A stretch of 64,000 nucleotides of DNA, from NCBI RefSeq assembly GCF_036067295.1, contig NZ_CP107954.1, positions 806,001 through 870,000 on the forward strand, given 5' to 3'. The DNA comes from Kribbella sp. NBC_00382. Lineage in GTDB: Bacteria; Actinomycetota; Actinomycetes; Propionibacteriales; Kribbellaceae. The translations under genes were made by a program, and so were the position numbers. This document shows, piece by piece, positions 36,827 through 46,512 of this stretch. Under the pieces are notes generated by a model. It saw only the letters and a list, made by a program, of their open reading frames with translations, searched no databases and had not been told where the DNA came from. Positions within the stretch are counted from its first letter, which is position 1. Each line of letters starts with the position of its first letter.

Positions 36827-38584
36827 TAGTTCGATGGTTTTGGTGTGTTGGGTGCCGGACTGGTCGGTCCAGGTGACTGAGACCTTGTCGCCGGGGTGGT
36901 GGGAGTTGAGGGCGGTGGAGAGGGCGTCGGGCGAGTCGATCGTCTTGTCGTCGAACTTGGTGATCACGTCGCCGGCTACCAAGCCCGCCTCGGCGGCCTT
37001 GCCGTTGGCGATCACGTCGCTGATCACCGCGCCGGCGGTGCCGTTGGCGTTCGAGAGGACCGAGACACCGAGCATCGCGGAGCTGCCGATGTGGACGTTC
37101 GCTGACTCCTTGCCGGACTCGATCTGCTTGACGACGTCCATCGCCTGGTTGATCGGTACCGCGTATCCGGTGGTGGTCTGTCCCTGACCCTGCCCCTGAC
37201 CTTCACCGCCCTGGCCCTGGTCGCCCTGGCCCTGGTCGCCCTGGCCGTTGCCGAAGCCCTGGCCGGGGAGGCCGCTGCCGTCGCCGAACGGTCCGTTCCC
37301 GTCACCGAAGCCGGAGCCATTGCCATTGCCATTGCCATTGCCGTAGTCGGTCAGCGTTGCGATCGCGGTGCTGGGAGTCTTGCTGTTGTTGACGTTCGGG
37401 TTGTAGCCGGTCTGGGATCCGCTGCCCGGGTTGCTGGTGCCGCCCGCGGTGTCGACGCCGATCACCTCGCCGGCCGAGTTGGCCAGCGGTCCACCCGAGT
37501 CGCCGGGCTGGATGTTCGCGTTGGTCTGGATCAGTCCGGCCAGGTTCTCCGGGTTGGTACCGGACTCATCCGTCGCGGTGATCGCCTGGTCCAGCGCGGT
37601 CACGGCGCCTGCCGCGTAGCTCGGCGTACCGCCCTTGCCGCCCGCGTTGCCGATGCCGACGACCTGGTCGCCGACCTTCACCTTGGACGAGTCGCCGATC
37701 TTCGCCGTCTCCAGCCCGGACGCGTCCTTCAGCTTCAGTACCGCGATGTCGTGCGCCGTGTCGTAGCCGACCACGGTCGCCGTGTACGTCTTGCCGTTGC
37801 CCTTGTCGACGACGGAGATCTCGGTCGCACCGGCGATCACGTGGTGGTTGGTGAGGATCTCACCGTCGGACGTCAGCACGATCCCGGTACCGGCCGCCCG
37901 AGCGCCCTGGTAACCGAGCACGGTGTTGATGTCGACCAGCCCGGGCGTCACCTTCGCCGCCACCGCAGACGGAGTCATCACCTGCGACATGGTCGAGCTG
38001 TTCGCGTTGGAGTGCTGATCGATGCCCCAGGCAACAGACCCCGCGGCGACGACCGCCGCCAGGCCGAGCGCCCCGATCACCATCGGCAGCCGCTTGTGCT
38101 TCTTCGGCGCAGTCGCCTGCGGCCCCCACTGCGGCCCGTACGCCGGCGGCCCGTACTGCTGCCCGTACTGCGCCGGCCCGAACTGCCCGTTCCCATAAGG
38201 CGCCCCGAAAGGCATCTGCCCGTGATTAGCCTGCACATGAGGCGCCGGGCCGTGTGGTGCCGGCCCCTGAGGCGCATGCCCCTGCGGTGCCTGGCCGCGG
38301 GGGGCTTGGCCGTACTGCGGCTGGCCCTGCGGTCCGTTGCCCAGGTATGCCGGGCCGTAGTGCGGCTGCCCGTCCGGCATCCATCCCTGCTGCGGGTACC
38401 CCTGTCCTGGCTGGGGATTCGCCGAAGGCTGCGCCGGCCCAGGCGTATGCGCCTGCGGTGCGGGCGGCTGCGGCGCCGGCCCACCGGCCGCCTGCGCGGC
38501 ACCCTCCGGCTGTACGCCCTCTGTTTGCGCCGGCTGCCGGTTGTCCTGGTTGTCCGGCTCCTGCTGTCCTTCGGTGGTGTTCAT
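36806..38584 (-). CDS. Membrane-anchored HtrA/DegP-type serine protease with PDZ domain
   Basis: A protein of 592 residues with GGAGG before ATG 38584. Residues 1-160 are a Pro-, Gln- and Gly-rich cytoplasmic tail. A single membrane helix lies at about 166-188, so the protease is outside. The catalytic triad is complete: His248 (TNHHV), Asp279 (AHDIAVLKL) and Ser363 (GDSGGPL). Residues 381-471, inside the protease domain, are a Gly-, Asn- and Gln-rich insertion just before TTGYAVPIN. A PDZ domain fills about 500-585. Envelope quality control is the family role. The 3' end is copied several times downstream. Confidence 0.92.
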   Translation of the reverse strand: MNTTEGQQEPDNQDNRQPAQTEGVQPEGAAQAAGGPAPQPPAPQAHTPGPAQPSANPQPGQGYPQQGWMPDGQPHYGPAYLGNGPQGQPQYGQAPRGQAPQGHAPQGPAPHGPAPHVQANHGQMPFGAPYGNGQFGPAQYGQQYGPPAYGPQWGPQATAPKKHKRLPMVIGALGLAAVVAAGSVAWGIDQHSNANSSTMSQVMTPSAVAAKVTPGLVDINTVLGYQGARAAGTGIVLTSDGEILTNHHVIAGATEISVVDKGNGKTYTATVVGYDTAHDIAVLKLKDASGLETAKIGDSSKVKVGDQVVGIGNAGGKGGTPSYAAGAVTALDQAITATDESGTNPENLAGLIQTNANIQPGDSGGPLANSAGEVIGVDTAGGTSNPGSGSQTGYNPNVNNSKTPSTAIATLTDYGNGNGNGNGSGFGDGNGPFGDGSGLPGQGFGNGQGDQGQGDQGQGGEGQGQGQGQTTTGYAVPINQAMDVVKQIESGKESANVHIGSSAMLGVSVLSNANGTAGAVISDVIANGKAAEAGLVAGDVITKFDDKTIDSPDALSTALNSHHPGDKVSVTWTDQSGTQHTKTIELTTGPVR

Positions 38585-38786
38585 TGTCCCGTTGCCTCCT
38601 CAGCCCTTCCTGCCTGACAACGAGTAGACATCGGCAGTCTGAGAACTCCATCGACTGAACCGATGAATCACCTGAGAATCCGAAGTGACCTGGCACACGC
38701 CCGTGAATTACCGATGAAGAAGCAGTTCGACCACCTTCACAACCGCCTACCGACGGGCTGCCCGACCCGGCTCCACCATGAATGAC

Positions 38787-40226
38787 CTACCTCCGTATCG
38801 CGGCGATGGCGTCGGCGAGCAGGTCGATGCCCTCGGCAACATCTCGCTCGGTCAGGCTGCCATAGCCGAAGACCAGACCCTCAGGACCCGCATTCTGCAT
38901 CCAGTACGGCCGGAGCCCATAGACCCCGACGCCCCGCTCGCGTGCGGCCTGCATCACGTCGCGCTCGGTCAGGTCCGGCGGCAGCCACGTCATCACATGC
39001 AGCCCCGCCGACACCCCGATCGGCCGCAGATCCGGTACCTTCTCAGCCAGCTGCCCGACGAGCGCGTCACGCAATGCCCGGTACCGCGGCCGCATCCGTC
39101 GCAAATGCCGGTCGAACTCACCCCGGGCCACGAAGTCCGCGAAGGTCAACTGGTCCAGTACCGACGACCCGCGATCGTCCACGAACTTCGCCGCCGCCAT
39201 CGGTTCGACCAAACGCTCCGGCAGGATCAGCCAGCCCAACCGCAGCCCCGGCGCCAGCGTCTTGCTCGCCGTCCCCGCATACGCCACCCGGTCCGGCGCC
39301 AGCCCCTGCATAGCCCCGATCGGCTCCCGGTCATACCGGTACTCCGCGTCGTAGTCGTCCTCGATGATCAAGGCCTCCCGCCGCGTCGCCCACTCGATGA
39401 GCGCCGCCCGCGTCGCCGCCGATGTCACCGCCCCAGTCGGGAACTGATGCGCCGCCGTCACCAGTACGACGTCCGCCCCGGACCGCTCGAGCGCCTCGAC
39501 ATCAAGCCCGGCCTCCAGCACCGGTACGCCGACCGCCTCCAACCCAGCCGCAGCTGCAACACCGCGAAGCTCGTCATCCGACGGGTCCTCGACCGCCAAC
39601 CGCTTGTACCCGGCAGCGGCGAGCACTTGGAGCAGCAACCGCGATCCTTGCGCAAACCCGTTGCAAACAAGCATGTTCTCGGCCCGGGCCGAGGTCCCGC
39701 GAACCCGGTTGAGATAGTCGGCCATCGCCTCGCGCAATTGAAGAGCGCCTTGCCCGTCCAGGTAGGCCAGCGACCGGTGCGGCGCCTCGTTCAGCACCTT
39801 CCGGATCGACCGCAACCAGGCAGCCCGCGGAAACTGCGTGACGTCCGGCCGGCTGTACCGAAAGTCGATCCGCGGCTGTCCATCAACCTGCTGGGAAACA
39901 GCACCTTCCGTCCTGGTTCTAGAAGAAGGTGACGCTAGCTGCTCGCGGACAGCGGCCGGCGCGACCTGGGTGTACCCACCCGCCCGACTGACCAGATAGC
40001 CCTCGGCTACCAACTGCTGGTACGCCTCAACCACTACACCTCGCGACAGCCCGAGGTCAGCGGCGAGCGCCCGCGTCGCCGGCATCACCGTATCGGCGCG
40101 CAGCAGCCCCTGCCGGATCCGCTCCCGGATCCCACTCTCCAACTGCTGGTGCAACGGTACGGAACCGTCCCGGCGGAGCTCCACCAACAGCTCCCCGGCA
40201 CCGGAATTGGTCCTGGATCGGCTCAT
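38787..40226 (-). CDS. MocR-type GntR/aminotransferase regulator
   Basis: A protein of 479 residues. GntR helix-turn-helix at about 22-90 (PLHQQLESGIRERIRQGLL; LGLSRGVVVEAYQQLVAEGYL), linker, then an aminotransferase-like domain with PLP lysine in YAGTASKTLAPGLRLGW and the EDDYDAEYRYD block. It is divergent from the FAD oxidase gene across 76 bp, so that oxidase is the likely target. The 202-bp stretch between this gene and htrA, 38585-38786, shows no gene or clear structure. Confidence 0.93.
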   Translation of the reverse strand: MSRSRTNSGAGELLVELRRDGSVPLHQQLESGIRERIRQGLLRADTVMPATRALAADLGLSRGVVVEAYQQLVAEGYLVSRAGGYTQVAPAAVREQLASPSSRTRTEGAVSQQVDGQPRIDFRYSRPDVTQFPRAAWLRSIRKVLNEAPHRSLAYLDGQGALQLREAMADYLNRVRGTSARAENMLVCNGFAQGSRLLLQVLAAAGYKRLAVEDPSDDELRGVAAAAGLEAVGVPVLEAGLDVEALERSGADVVLVTAAHQFPTGAVTSAATRAALIEWATRREALIIEDDYDAEYRYDREPIGAMQGLAPDRVAYAGTASKTLAPGLRLGWLILPERLVEPMAAAKFVDDRGSSVLDQLTFADFVARGEFDRHLRRMRPRYRALRDALVGQLAEKVPDLRPIGVSAGLHVMTWLPPDLTERDVMQAARERGVGVYGLRPYWMQNAGPEGLVFGYGSLTERDVAEGIDLLADAIAAIRR

Positions 40227-40302
40227 ACAACTGGACCTTATCCGGGTACCGCTTCGCTGTCAGGGTGGAGACAACAGCAAATCCACGCAGAGGAGCAGCA
40301 CG

Positions 40303-41589
40303 ATGACCGCCACCGACACCCTGACCCTGCTGCACCCAGGCGACTCCGGGTACGACGAGGCGCGCACCGTCTGGAACGCCATGGTCGACCGGCGCCCAGC
40401 CGCGATCGCCCGCTGCCGTAGTACGGACGAAGTCGCTGCCGCGGTCCGGTACGCCCGGGCCAACGACCTGGAGATCGCCGTCCGCTGCGGCGGGCACAAC
40501 ATCGCCGGGCTCGCGGTCCCCGAGGGCGGCCTGATGATCGACCTCACCCCGATGGGCGACGTCGAGGTCGACCCGGATGCCAAGGTCGCCCGGGTCCAGG
40601 GCGGCGCGCTGCTCGGCGAGCTCGACCGCGCCGCTCAGCAGTACGGGCTGGCGACGACGGCCGGCAATGTCTCGCACACCGGCGTTGGCGGACTCACGCT
40701 CGGCGGCGGCATGGGCTGGCTGGCCCGGCAGTACGGGCTCGCGTGCGACAACGTCACGGAGTACGAGCTGGTCACCGCCGACGGCGACGTGGTGACAGCC
40801 TCTGCACATGAAAACCCGCAGCTGTTCTGGGGGCTGCGCGGCGGTGGCGGCAACTTCGGCATCGTCACCGAGTTCGTCTTCCGGCTGCACCAGATCGGCA
40901 CCCGCGCACTCGTTGCCGAGTTCACCTATCCCACTACCGAGGCCTTCGAGGTACTCCGGGCCTGGCGCGACCTGAACGCCACGGCCCCACGGCAAGCGAC
41001 CTTCACCGCGTACGTCAACGGCGACCAGGTCACCATCGGCTTCGTCTGGGTCGGTGCCCCCGGCAACCCGGACGAACTGCTCGCAGCCTTCCGGGCGCTG
41101 GGCAACGCGACCAGCGAGTCCGTCGAAGAGATGTCCTACCTCACGCTGCAGACTCGGGACGACAGCATCCAGGGCCACCGCTTCCGCCGGTACTGGAAAG
41201 GCCACTACTTCAAGAGCCTGCCGGACGAGGCGATCCGTACGCTCCTCCGCAACCCCGGCATCGGCGCGAGCCTGCAGGCCTACGGCGGCGCGATCTCCGA
41301 AGTACCGGATGAGGATGCGGCCTTCAGCCAGCGGGACACGCTGTTCGAGTTCGTCACCGCCACGCGCTGGGAGGACGCCGAGGACGACGCCGAACGCATC
41401 GCCACCATCCGCGCGTACGCCGCGACCCTCGACCAGTACGCCGGTGGTGCTTACCTCAACACCTTGAACGGCGAGACCGTGAGCCGCGCCTTCCCGCCCG
41501 CCAAGCTGGCCCGCCTGACCACCCTGAAGACCGTCTGGGACCAGGCGAACATCTTCCACCTGAACCAGAACATCAAGCCGGCTTGCTAG
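40303..41589 (+). CDS. FAD-linked oxidase with berberine-bridge (BBE) C-terminus
   Basis: A protein of 428 residues from ATG 40303 with AGAGGAGC upstream. The FAD_binding_4 fold shows RCGGHNIAG; His65 is the expected covalent FAD ligand. The second, cysteinyl, link of bicovalent members is not seen, since GNVSHTGVGGLTLGGG lacks the Cys. The C-terminus (YAGGAYLNTLNGE, then DQANIFHLNQNI) is the BBE motif. It probably oxidises a sugar or alkaloid-like alcohol. A MocR regulator is divergent from it. Its 3' end overlaps the WYL regulator by 17 bp. Confidence 0.92.
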   Translation: MTATDTLTLLHPGDSGYDEARTVWNAMVDRRPAAIARCRSTDEVAAAVRYARANDLEIAVRCGGHNIAGLAVPEGGLMIDLTPMGDVEVDPDAKVARVQGGALLGELDRAAQQYGLATTAGNVSHTGVGGLTLGGGMGWLARQYGLACDNVTEYELVTADGDVVTASAHENPQLFWGLRGGGGNFGIVTEFVFRLHQIGTRALVAEFTYPTTEAFEVLRAWRDLNATAPRQATFTAYVNGDQVTIGFVWVGAPGNPDELLAAFRALGNATSESVEEMSYLTLQTRDDSIQGHRFRRYWKGHYFKSLPDEAIRTLLRNPGIGASLQAYGGAISEVPDEDAAFSQRDTLFEFVTATRWEDAEDDAERIATIRAYAATLDQYAGGAYLNTLNGETVSRAFPPAKLARLTTLKTVWDQANIFHLNQNIKPAC

Positions 41590-42523
41590 TGGTCGCCGCT
41601 GTCAGCCGCGCAGCCAGCAGATGCGAGCGCTCGATCAGTTCTGGTGGGTGCTGGATCGTGAAGTCATAGCCGAGCGACCCGGTGTGCATCAGGATCTCGT
41701 CGAGGGAGTTGGCGCCGACCTTCAGCAGGCAACTGGTGGCGTCGATCGACTCGACTGTGCCTACGGTGCTGGGGATTCGGTCGGCGATCTGGTCTGCGGG
41801 GGCCTGGATGATGAACTCGGCGTGGTACCGGTAGCCGCCTGAAGCGACGCCCTGCATCGTCCGGTCCAACTCGGGTGCTTCGCGGGGAGTGAAGCGTGGG
41901 CCGGTGGGGATGCGGGGTTCCAGGCGGTCGAGGCGGAAGGTTCGCCAGTCGTCGCGGTCCAGGTCCCAGGCGACCAGGTACCACCTTCGCCCGGTATGGA
42001 CGAGGCGGTGCGGCTCCGTAGTACGGACTGTGGAGGTGCCGTCGTGGCTGCGGTAGTCGAAGCGGAGTCGCTGGTGGTCGCGGGAAGCCGTTGCGACGGC
42101 CATCACGACCTCGGGCGAGACCGACGCCATGCCAGACGGGGCCACCGCGACCGACTGCAGCAGCCGGACCCGATGGCGCAGTCGCGACGGCAGCACCTGT
42201 TCGAGCTTGGTCAGCGCACGGACCGACGACTCCTCGATCCCGGCCACGCTCCCGGACGCGGCCGCGCGCAACCCGATGGCGACGGCGACCGCCTCCTCGT
42301 CGTCGAGCAAGAGCGGTGGCAGGGCGGCGCCCGCGCCGAGTCGATAGCCGGCCACACCCGGCAGGGCGTCGACCGGGTAGCCGAGGTTGCGGAGCTTGTC
42401 GACGTCGCGGCGTACGGTCCGTACGCCGACGCCCAGCTCCTCGGCGAGCGCGGCGCCGCTCCAGTCGCGCGGGGACTGCAGCAAGGAGAGCAGCTTGAGG
42501 AGCCGGGCCGAGGTTTCCAACAT
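41573..42523 (-). CDS. YafY/PafC-like WYL-domain transcriptional regulator
   Basis: A protein of 316 residues: an N-terminal HTH_11 domain (RLLKLLSLLQSPRDWSGAAL; LGVGVRTVRRDVDKLRNLGYPV), then the WYL domain (YRSHDGTSTVRTTEPHRLVH and GRRWYLVAWDLDRDDWRTFRLDR, split here) and the C-terminal WCX part. WYL domains sense ligands such as nucleic acids or small molecules. It is divergent from an epoxide hydrolase gene; a 7-bp inverted repeat lies between them. Confidence 0.92.
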   Translation of the reverse strand: MLETSARLLKLLSLLQSPRDWSGAALAEELGVGVRTVRRDVDKLRNLGYPVDALPGVAGYRLGAGAALPPLLLDDEEAVAVAIGLRAAASGSVAGIEESSVRALTKLEQVLPSRLRHRVRLLQSVAVAPSGMASVSPEVVMAVATASRDHQRLRFDYRSHDGTSTVRTTEPHRLVHTGRRWYLVAWDLDRDDWRTFRLDRLEPRIPTGPRFTPREAPELDRTMQGVASGGYRYHAEFIIQAPADQIADRIPSTVGTVESIDATSCLLKVGANSLDEILMHTGSLGYDFTIQHPPELIERSHLLAARLTAATTSKPA

Positions 42524-42545
42524 GTCCTGCAGTCTGCCATCCAGC

Positions 42546-42564
42546 TAGGACACAAGCTGTCCTA
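42546..42564. promoter_or_regulatory. Operator between the WYL regulator and epoxide hydrolase
   Basis: TAGGACA, five bases (CAAGC), then TGTCCTA: a perfect 7-bp inverted repeat, centred 32 bp from each gene start. The TGTCCT half site fits other YafY-type regulators of this kind, by memory. Repression or activation of both genes is likely. Confidence 0.65.
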
Positions 42565-42586
42565 ACTGGGTGACAGAGTCGGAGAC

Positions 42587-43723
42587 ATGAAGCCTTTCAC
42601 CATCGACATCCCGCAGAGTGCCCTCGACGACCTCAAGTACCGGCTCGACCACAGTCGGCTGCCTGCGCCGCTGCCCGGCGACGGCTGGGACACCGGCGTA
42701 CCGGTCGGCTGGCTGAGTGAGCTGGTCGAGTACTGGCGGAGCGAGTACGACTGGCGTGCGGCGGAGAAGCAGCTGAACAGCTTCCCGCAGTACACGACCG
42801 AGATCGACGGTCAACGGATCCACTTCCTGCACGTGAAGTCGCCCAACCCGGATGCTCTTCCGTTGATCCTCACCCATGGCTGGCCGGGCTCGATCGCGGA
42901 GTTCCTGGACATCATCGGACCGCTGACCGATCCCGCTGCGCACGGTGGCGATGCGGCCGATGCCTTTCACCTGGTGATTCCTTCGCTCCCTGGATTCGGC
43001 TTCTCGGGGCCGGTCTCCGAGAGCGGCTGGACTCGCGCTGGGATCGGGCGGGCGTGGGCGAAGTTGATGGCCGAACTCGGGTACGAGCGGTACGGCGTAC
43101 AGGGTGGGGACATCGGTGGAGCAGTGTCGCCGGAGGTCGCCCGGTCGGCGCCGGAGCATGTCGTCGGCGTCCACACGAACGGTGGGCCGAACCTGCCGCC
43201 GATGCAGATGTCGGACGAGGAGATCGCGTCGCTGACTCCGCTGGAGCAGGACCGAGTGGCGCGGATCAAGGCGTTCCAGCGCGAAGAGTTCGGCTACATC
43301 CAGATCCAGATGACCCGGCCGCAGACGATCGGGTACGGGCTGGTCGACTCACCGGTCGGGCAGCTGGCCTGGATCATGGACAAGTTCCGCGAGTGGACGC
43401 ATCCGCGCGGCACCCTGCCCGACGCGATCATCGACCGGGACCGGTTGCTCACCAACGTGATGATCTACTGGCTGACCGGTACGGCGAGCTCGGCGGCGTA
43501 CGTCGGGTACGCGCAGAACTCGTGGGGCGAGCAGCCGGTGAACTCCGGCGTACCGACGGCTGTGCTCGCCTTCGCGCACGACGTCTGCATCCGGAAGTAC
43601 TGCGAGGACGCGAACAACATCACCCGCTGGACCGATGTGGACCGTGGTGGGCACTTCGCGGCGCTGGAGGAGCCGGAGATCCTGGTCAGCGACGTGCGCG
43701 AGTTCTTCCATTCGCTGCGCTGA
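42587..43723 (+). CDS. Epoxide hydrolase (EPHX1-like, alpha/beta hydrolase)
   Basis: A protein of 378 residues. The N-terminal EHN domain ([20 protein letters not shown]) is diagnostic of the microsomal-type family. The oxyanion motif is HGWPG (97-101), the nucleophile Asp175 is in GGDIGG, and the catalytic His356 is in GGHFAALE. The lid carries conserved Tyr residues. It adds water to an epoxide via an Asp ester. A WYL regulator is divergent from it, so it may be induced by its substrate. Confidence 0.95.
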   Translation: MKPFTIDIPQSALDDLKYRLDHSRLPAPLPGDGWDTGVPVGWLSELVEYWRSEYDWRAAEKQLNSFPQYTTEIDGQRIHFLHVKSPNPDALPLILTHGWPGSIAEFLDIIGPLTDPAAHGGDAADAFHLVIPSLPGFGFSGPVSESGWTRAGIGRAWAKLMAELGYERYGVQGGDIGGAVSPEVARSAPEHVVGVHTNGGPNLPPMQMSDEEIASLTPLEQDRVARIKAFQREEFGYIQIQMTRPQTIGYGLVDSPVGQLAWIMDKFREWTHPRGTLPDAIIDRDRLLTNVMIYWLTGTASSAAYVGYAQNSWGEQPVNSGVPTAVLAFAHDVCIRKYCEDANNITRWTDVDRGGHFAALEEPEILVSDVREFFHSLR

Positions 43724-43740
43724 CGCTTGCGCTCGAGCAG

Positions 43741-44004
43741 TCAGGCGGCCGGGTCGGGATCGATGCCGAGGGCACGCAAGATGTAGGTGCCCTCGGCAAG
43801 CTGTTGCCGGCCGCGCCGCTGGTCTCCCAGCGCCAGCGCGGCCTGGCCGAGCGCCCGATGGCTGTAGCCCTGCGACATCCAGTCCCCGAGCCGGACCGCC
43901 ATCGCGAGCGCAGCCTTCTCCCGGGCGACCACGCCGAGCCAGTCGACGGCCGCCGGCTCGGCCGTCTCGACCCGGGGCTCCAGAACACTCAGTGACACGG
44001 TCAC
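43741..44004 (-). CDS. Small TPR-like protein or gene remnant
   Basis: A frame of 87 residues from GTG 44004 with no good ribosome binding site. WLGVVAREKAALAMAVRLGD and SQGYSHRALGQAALALGDQR look like one or two TPR-type helical repeats such as those at the C-terminal end of LAL or SARP regulators. It may be the last piece of a lost regulator or a stand-alone small protein. It lies 17 bp past the epoxide hydrolase stop on the opposite strand. Confidence 0.4.
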   Translation of the reverse strand: MTVSLSVLEPRVETAEPAAVDWLGVVAREKAALAMAVRLGDWMSQGYSHRALGQAALALGDQRRGRQQLAEGTYILRALGIDPDPAA

Positions 44005-44039
44005 ATCTTAGAGCGACCGCATCCCAGCCGGATCACAAA

Positions 44040-44447
44040 CTACTGACGTTCGAGGATCACGATCGGGATGACCCGGTCGGTCTTCTTGGTGTACTCGTTG
44101 TAGTCCGGCCAGACCTCGGCCATCTTCGGCCAGATCTTGGCGCGCTCCTCGTCGGAGGCGACCCGGGCCTTGGCGGCGAACTTGTCGGCCTTGATCTGGA
44201 CCTTCACGTTCGGGTCGGCCTCGAGGTTGAAGTGCCAGCCCGGGTGCGCCGGAGCGCCGCCGGCGGAGGACACGATCGCGTAGCCACCGTCGACCTCGCG
44301 GAAGATCAGCGCGTTCTTGCGCTCCTCGCCCGACTTGCGGCCGACCGTGGTCAGAATGAGGATCTCCGCGCCGTGGTCGCCGAAGTCGTAACCTTCCGCG
44401 CCGTCAGTCGCCTCGTAGCGCTCGATGTGCTCTGCTCCGTACAGCAT
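44040..44447 (-). CDS. F420-dependent nitroreductase-family (Ddn/DUF385) oxidoreductase
   Basis: A protein of 135 residues from ATG 44447 with GCAAGGAG upstream. ILILTTVGRKSGEERKNAL is the Ddn/FDOR signature for deazaflavin binding, and GGYAIVSSAGGAPAHPGWHFNL is the second conserved block. F420H2-dependent reduction of quinones or nitro compounds is the family role. A longer frame upstream lacks a start with a ribosome binding site. Confidence 0.92.
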   Translation of the reverse strand: MLYGAEHIERYEATDGAEGYDFGDHGAEILILTTVGRKSGEERKNALIFREVDGGYAIVSSAGGAPAHPGWHFNLEADPNVKVQIKADKFAAKARVASDEERAKIWPKMAEVWPDYNEYTKKTDRVIPIVILERQ

Positions 44448-44525
44448 TCGTTCTCCTTGCTTACGCGGGTTATAAAACCTAGAACCATCATCGGGCACCC
44501 GTTGTTCCCGGTCCGCCACCGGGGG

Positions 44526-45434
44526 TCAGCGGCGGGTCGGGACCGGCGTACGGGCCAGATCGGTGGCGACGACGATCTCGCCGTCGAACTCCTCGGCCGC
44601 CTCGGCGTGGAACGGGGTGAGGTCGGTGTAGCGCTGGGAGAAATGGGTCAGGACGAGCTTGCGTACGCCGCACTCCTGCGCGATCCGGGCTGCCTGGCGG
44701 GCGGTCAGGTGGCCGAAGTTCCTGGCCAGCTGGGCCTCCGAGGACAGGTACGTCGACTCGATCACCAGCAGGTCGGCCTGATCCGCGAGCTTGAAGATGC
44801 CGTCGCAGAGGCGGGTGTCCATCACGAACGCGAAGCGCTGGCCTCTTCGCGGCTCGCTGACCTGCTCGATGGTGACTGTCCGTCCGTCGACGACCAGCGA
44901 CCCGGCCTGTTGCAGGCGGCCGACGGCGGGTCCGCTGACGCCGTACCGGCTGAGTTCGTCGGGGAGCATCCGGCGGCCGTCGGGTTCGATCAGTTGGTAG
45001 CCGAAGGACTCGACCGGGTGCTCCAGTCTGCGCGCCCAGAGTTGGCCGAAGCTGCCGACGGAGAGCAGGCCGTCCTCTTCCACTGGCTCCTCACGCAACT
45101 CGGCCCGCTCGTAGAACGAAGCGGCGTACCGGAGCCTGGTGAAGTACTCCTGACCGGACTGCGGGTAGTGCGCGTGGACGGGGTGCTGCACGTCGTCGAG
45201 TGAGAGCCGCTGGATGACACCCGGTACGCCGAGGCAGTGATCGCCATGGAAATGGGTGATGCAGAGTCGCGTGATCGCGGTCGCGGGGACTCCGGCGTAC
45301 AGCATCTGCCGTTGCGTACCCTCGCCCGGATCGAACAGGAAGCCTTCGTTGTCCCAGCGTAGGAAGTAGCCGTTCTGGTTGCGCTCGCGCGACGCGACCT
45401 GGCTACTGGTGCCTAGTACAACCAGTTCTCGCAC
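44526..45434 (-). CDS. rnz: Ribonuclease Z (tRNA 3' endonuclease)
   Basis: A protein of 302 residues with the metallo-beta-lactamase zinc motif HFHGDH (His61, His63, Asp65, His66). [20 protein letters not shown] is the N-terminal strand with the conserved [14 protein letters not shown] and [10 protein letters not shown] supply further ligands. It cuts precursor tRNAs after the discriminator base. It starts four bases after the threonine dehydratase-like stop, so the two genes are cotranscribed. Confidence 0.95.
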   Translation of the reverse strand: MRELVVLGTSSQVASRERNQNGYFLRWDNEGFLFDPGEGTQRQMLYAGVPATAITRLCITHFHGDHCLGVPGVIQRLSLDDVQHPVHAHYPQSGQEYFTRLRYAASFYERAELREEPVEEDGLLSVGSFGQLWARRLEHPVESFGYQLIEPDGRRMLPDELSRYGVSGPAVGRLQQAGSLVVDGRTVTIEQVSEPRRGQRFAFVMDTRLCDGIFKLADQADLLVIESTYLSSEAQLARNFGHLTARQAARIAQECGVRKLVLTHFSQRYTDLTPFHAEAAEEFDGEIVVATDLARTPVPTRR

Positions 45435-45438
45435 CTGG

Positions 45439-46419
45439 TCAGGCTAGTGCCTTGGCCAGGGTTGTCGAGGAGATATTTCCGCCGCAGCTGACGATCGCTA
45501 CTCGCTTGCCTTGGAGTTCCTTGTGTCGGGCGCGGGCGGCGGCGAAGGCCATTGCGGCGGAGCCTTCGATCAATTGGTGTTCTGTGTCGATGACTGTTCG
45601 GAGGGCTTGTTTGATGGCGTCCTCGCTGACCAGGACCCAGTCGTCGACGAGTTGGCGGCACAGGTCGAAGGTGATGCTGCCCGGTTCGATGCTGCCCGCC
45701 GTGCCGTCCGAGAGGGTTTCCTGGCCTTCGATCGCGATGATCTGGCCGGCGGCAATCGACGCTGCCATCGCGGCGTCACGCTCGGGGGAAGCGCCGTAGA
45801 CCTTGAGGTCTGGTCGGTGTTCTTTGAGCACGGCCGCGATGCCGCTGATGAGGCCGCCGCCGCCTACTGCGACAACTACTGCGTCGAGGTCGTTGCCTTG
45901 TAGCTGCTCAAGGATCTCGACCGCGGCTGTGCCCTGGCCGGCGATGATGTCGGGGTCGTTGTAGGGCGAGATATAGGTCAGGTCGTGCTCGGCGGCGTAG
46001 GCGCGGGCCTTCGGTTCCAGTACGCCGGAATCGGTGCCTTCGGCGCGGATCTCGAGGCCGAACCGCTTGAGCGCGGCCACCTTGCTGGGCGACGCGTTCT
46101 CCGGCAGGTACACGATGCCGCGACCGCCGAGCGTTGCCAGCGCATTGCCGACGCCCAAGGCGTGATTGCCGGTCGATGCGGTCACCACGCCGCGCTCGCG
46201 TTCTTCTGCTGTGAGGGTGAGGAGCTTGGCCATCGACCCGCGCGCCTTGAACGAGCCGGTGCGCTGGCGGTGCTCGCTTTTCACCAGTACGTCGGCGTCG
46301 AGCTCCTCGCCGAATGCGGCGTACCTCTCCAGCGGTGTTGGCGGGAGGTGCTGCCTCAGCTTCGGCGCTGTTTGCTCGGACCTGGCTGCGATCTCGGTGG
46401 GGGATGGAGCCTTGCTCAT
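45439..46419 (-). CDS. Threonine/serine dehydratase-like PLP enzyme
   Basis: A protein of 326 residues, fold type II PLP. Lys58 in RTGSFKARG binds [21 protein letters not shown] contacts the substrate carboxylate, and [14 protein letters not shown] is the phosphate-binding glycine loop. Without a C-terminal ACT domain it resembles catabolic threonine dehydratase, serine racemase or 3-hydroxyaspartate ammonia-lyase. Which reaction cannot be decided here. It is read just before rnz with a 4-bp gap. The plus strand is G-rich here, so codons end mostly in C or A. Confidence 0.9.
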   Translation of the reverse strand: MSKAPSPTEIAARSEQTAPKLRQHLPPTPLERYAAFGEELDADVLVKSEHRQRTGSFKARGSMAKLLTLTAEERERGVVTASTGNHALGVGNALATLGGRGIVYLPENASPSKVAALKRFGLEIRAEGTDSGVLEPKARAYAAEHDLTYISPYNDPDIIAGQGTAAVEILEQLQGNDLDAVVVAVGGGGLISGIAAVLKEHRPDLKVYGASPERDAAMAASIAAGQIIAIEGQETLSDGTAGSIEPGSITFDLCRQLVDDWVLVSEDAIKQALRTVIDTEHQLIEGSAAMAFAAARARHKELQGKRVAIVSCGGNISSTTLAKALA

Positions 46420-46512
46420 CCGGTTCTCCTCACGTCGGTCCCAGCAGGCTATCCGTCGGCTGGCGAGGCGGCTCCGGGTGAATCTGTCGGTGGCGTCCGC
46501 AAGGATGAATTG

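Noticed and set aside
36294..37187. Open frame of 297 codons across the repeat array
   Set aside because: Encodes RTGPG-type repeats produced by the DNA array and then runs antisense into htrA; no ribosome binding site.
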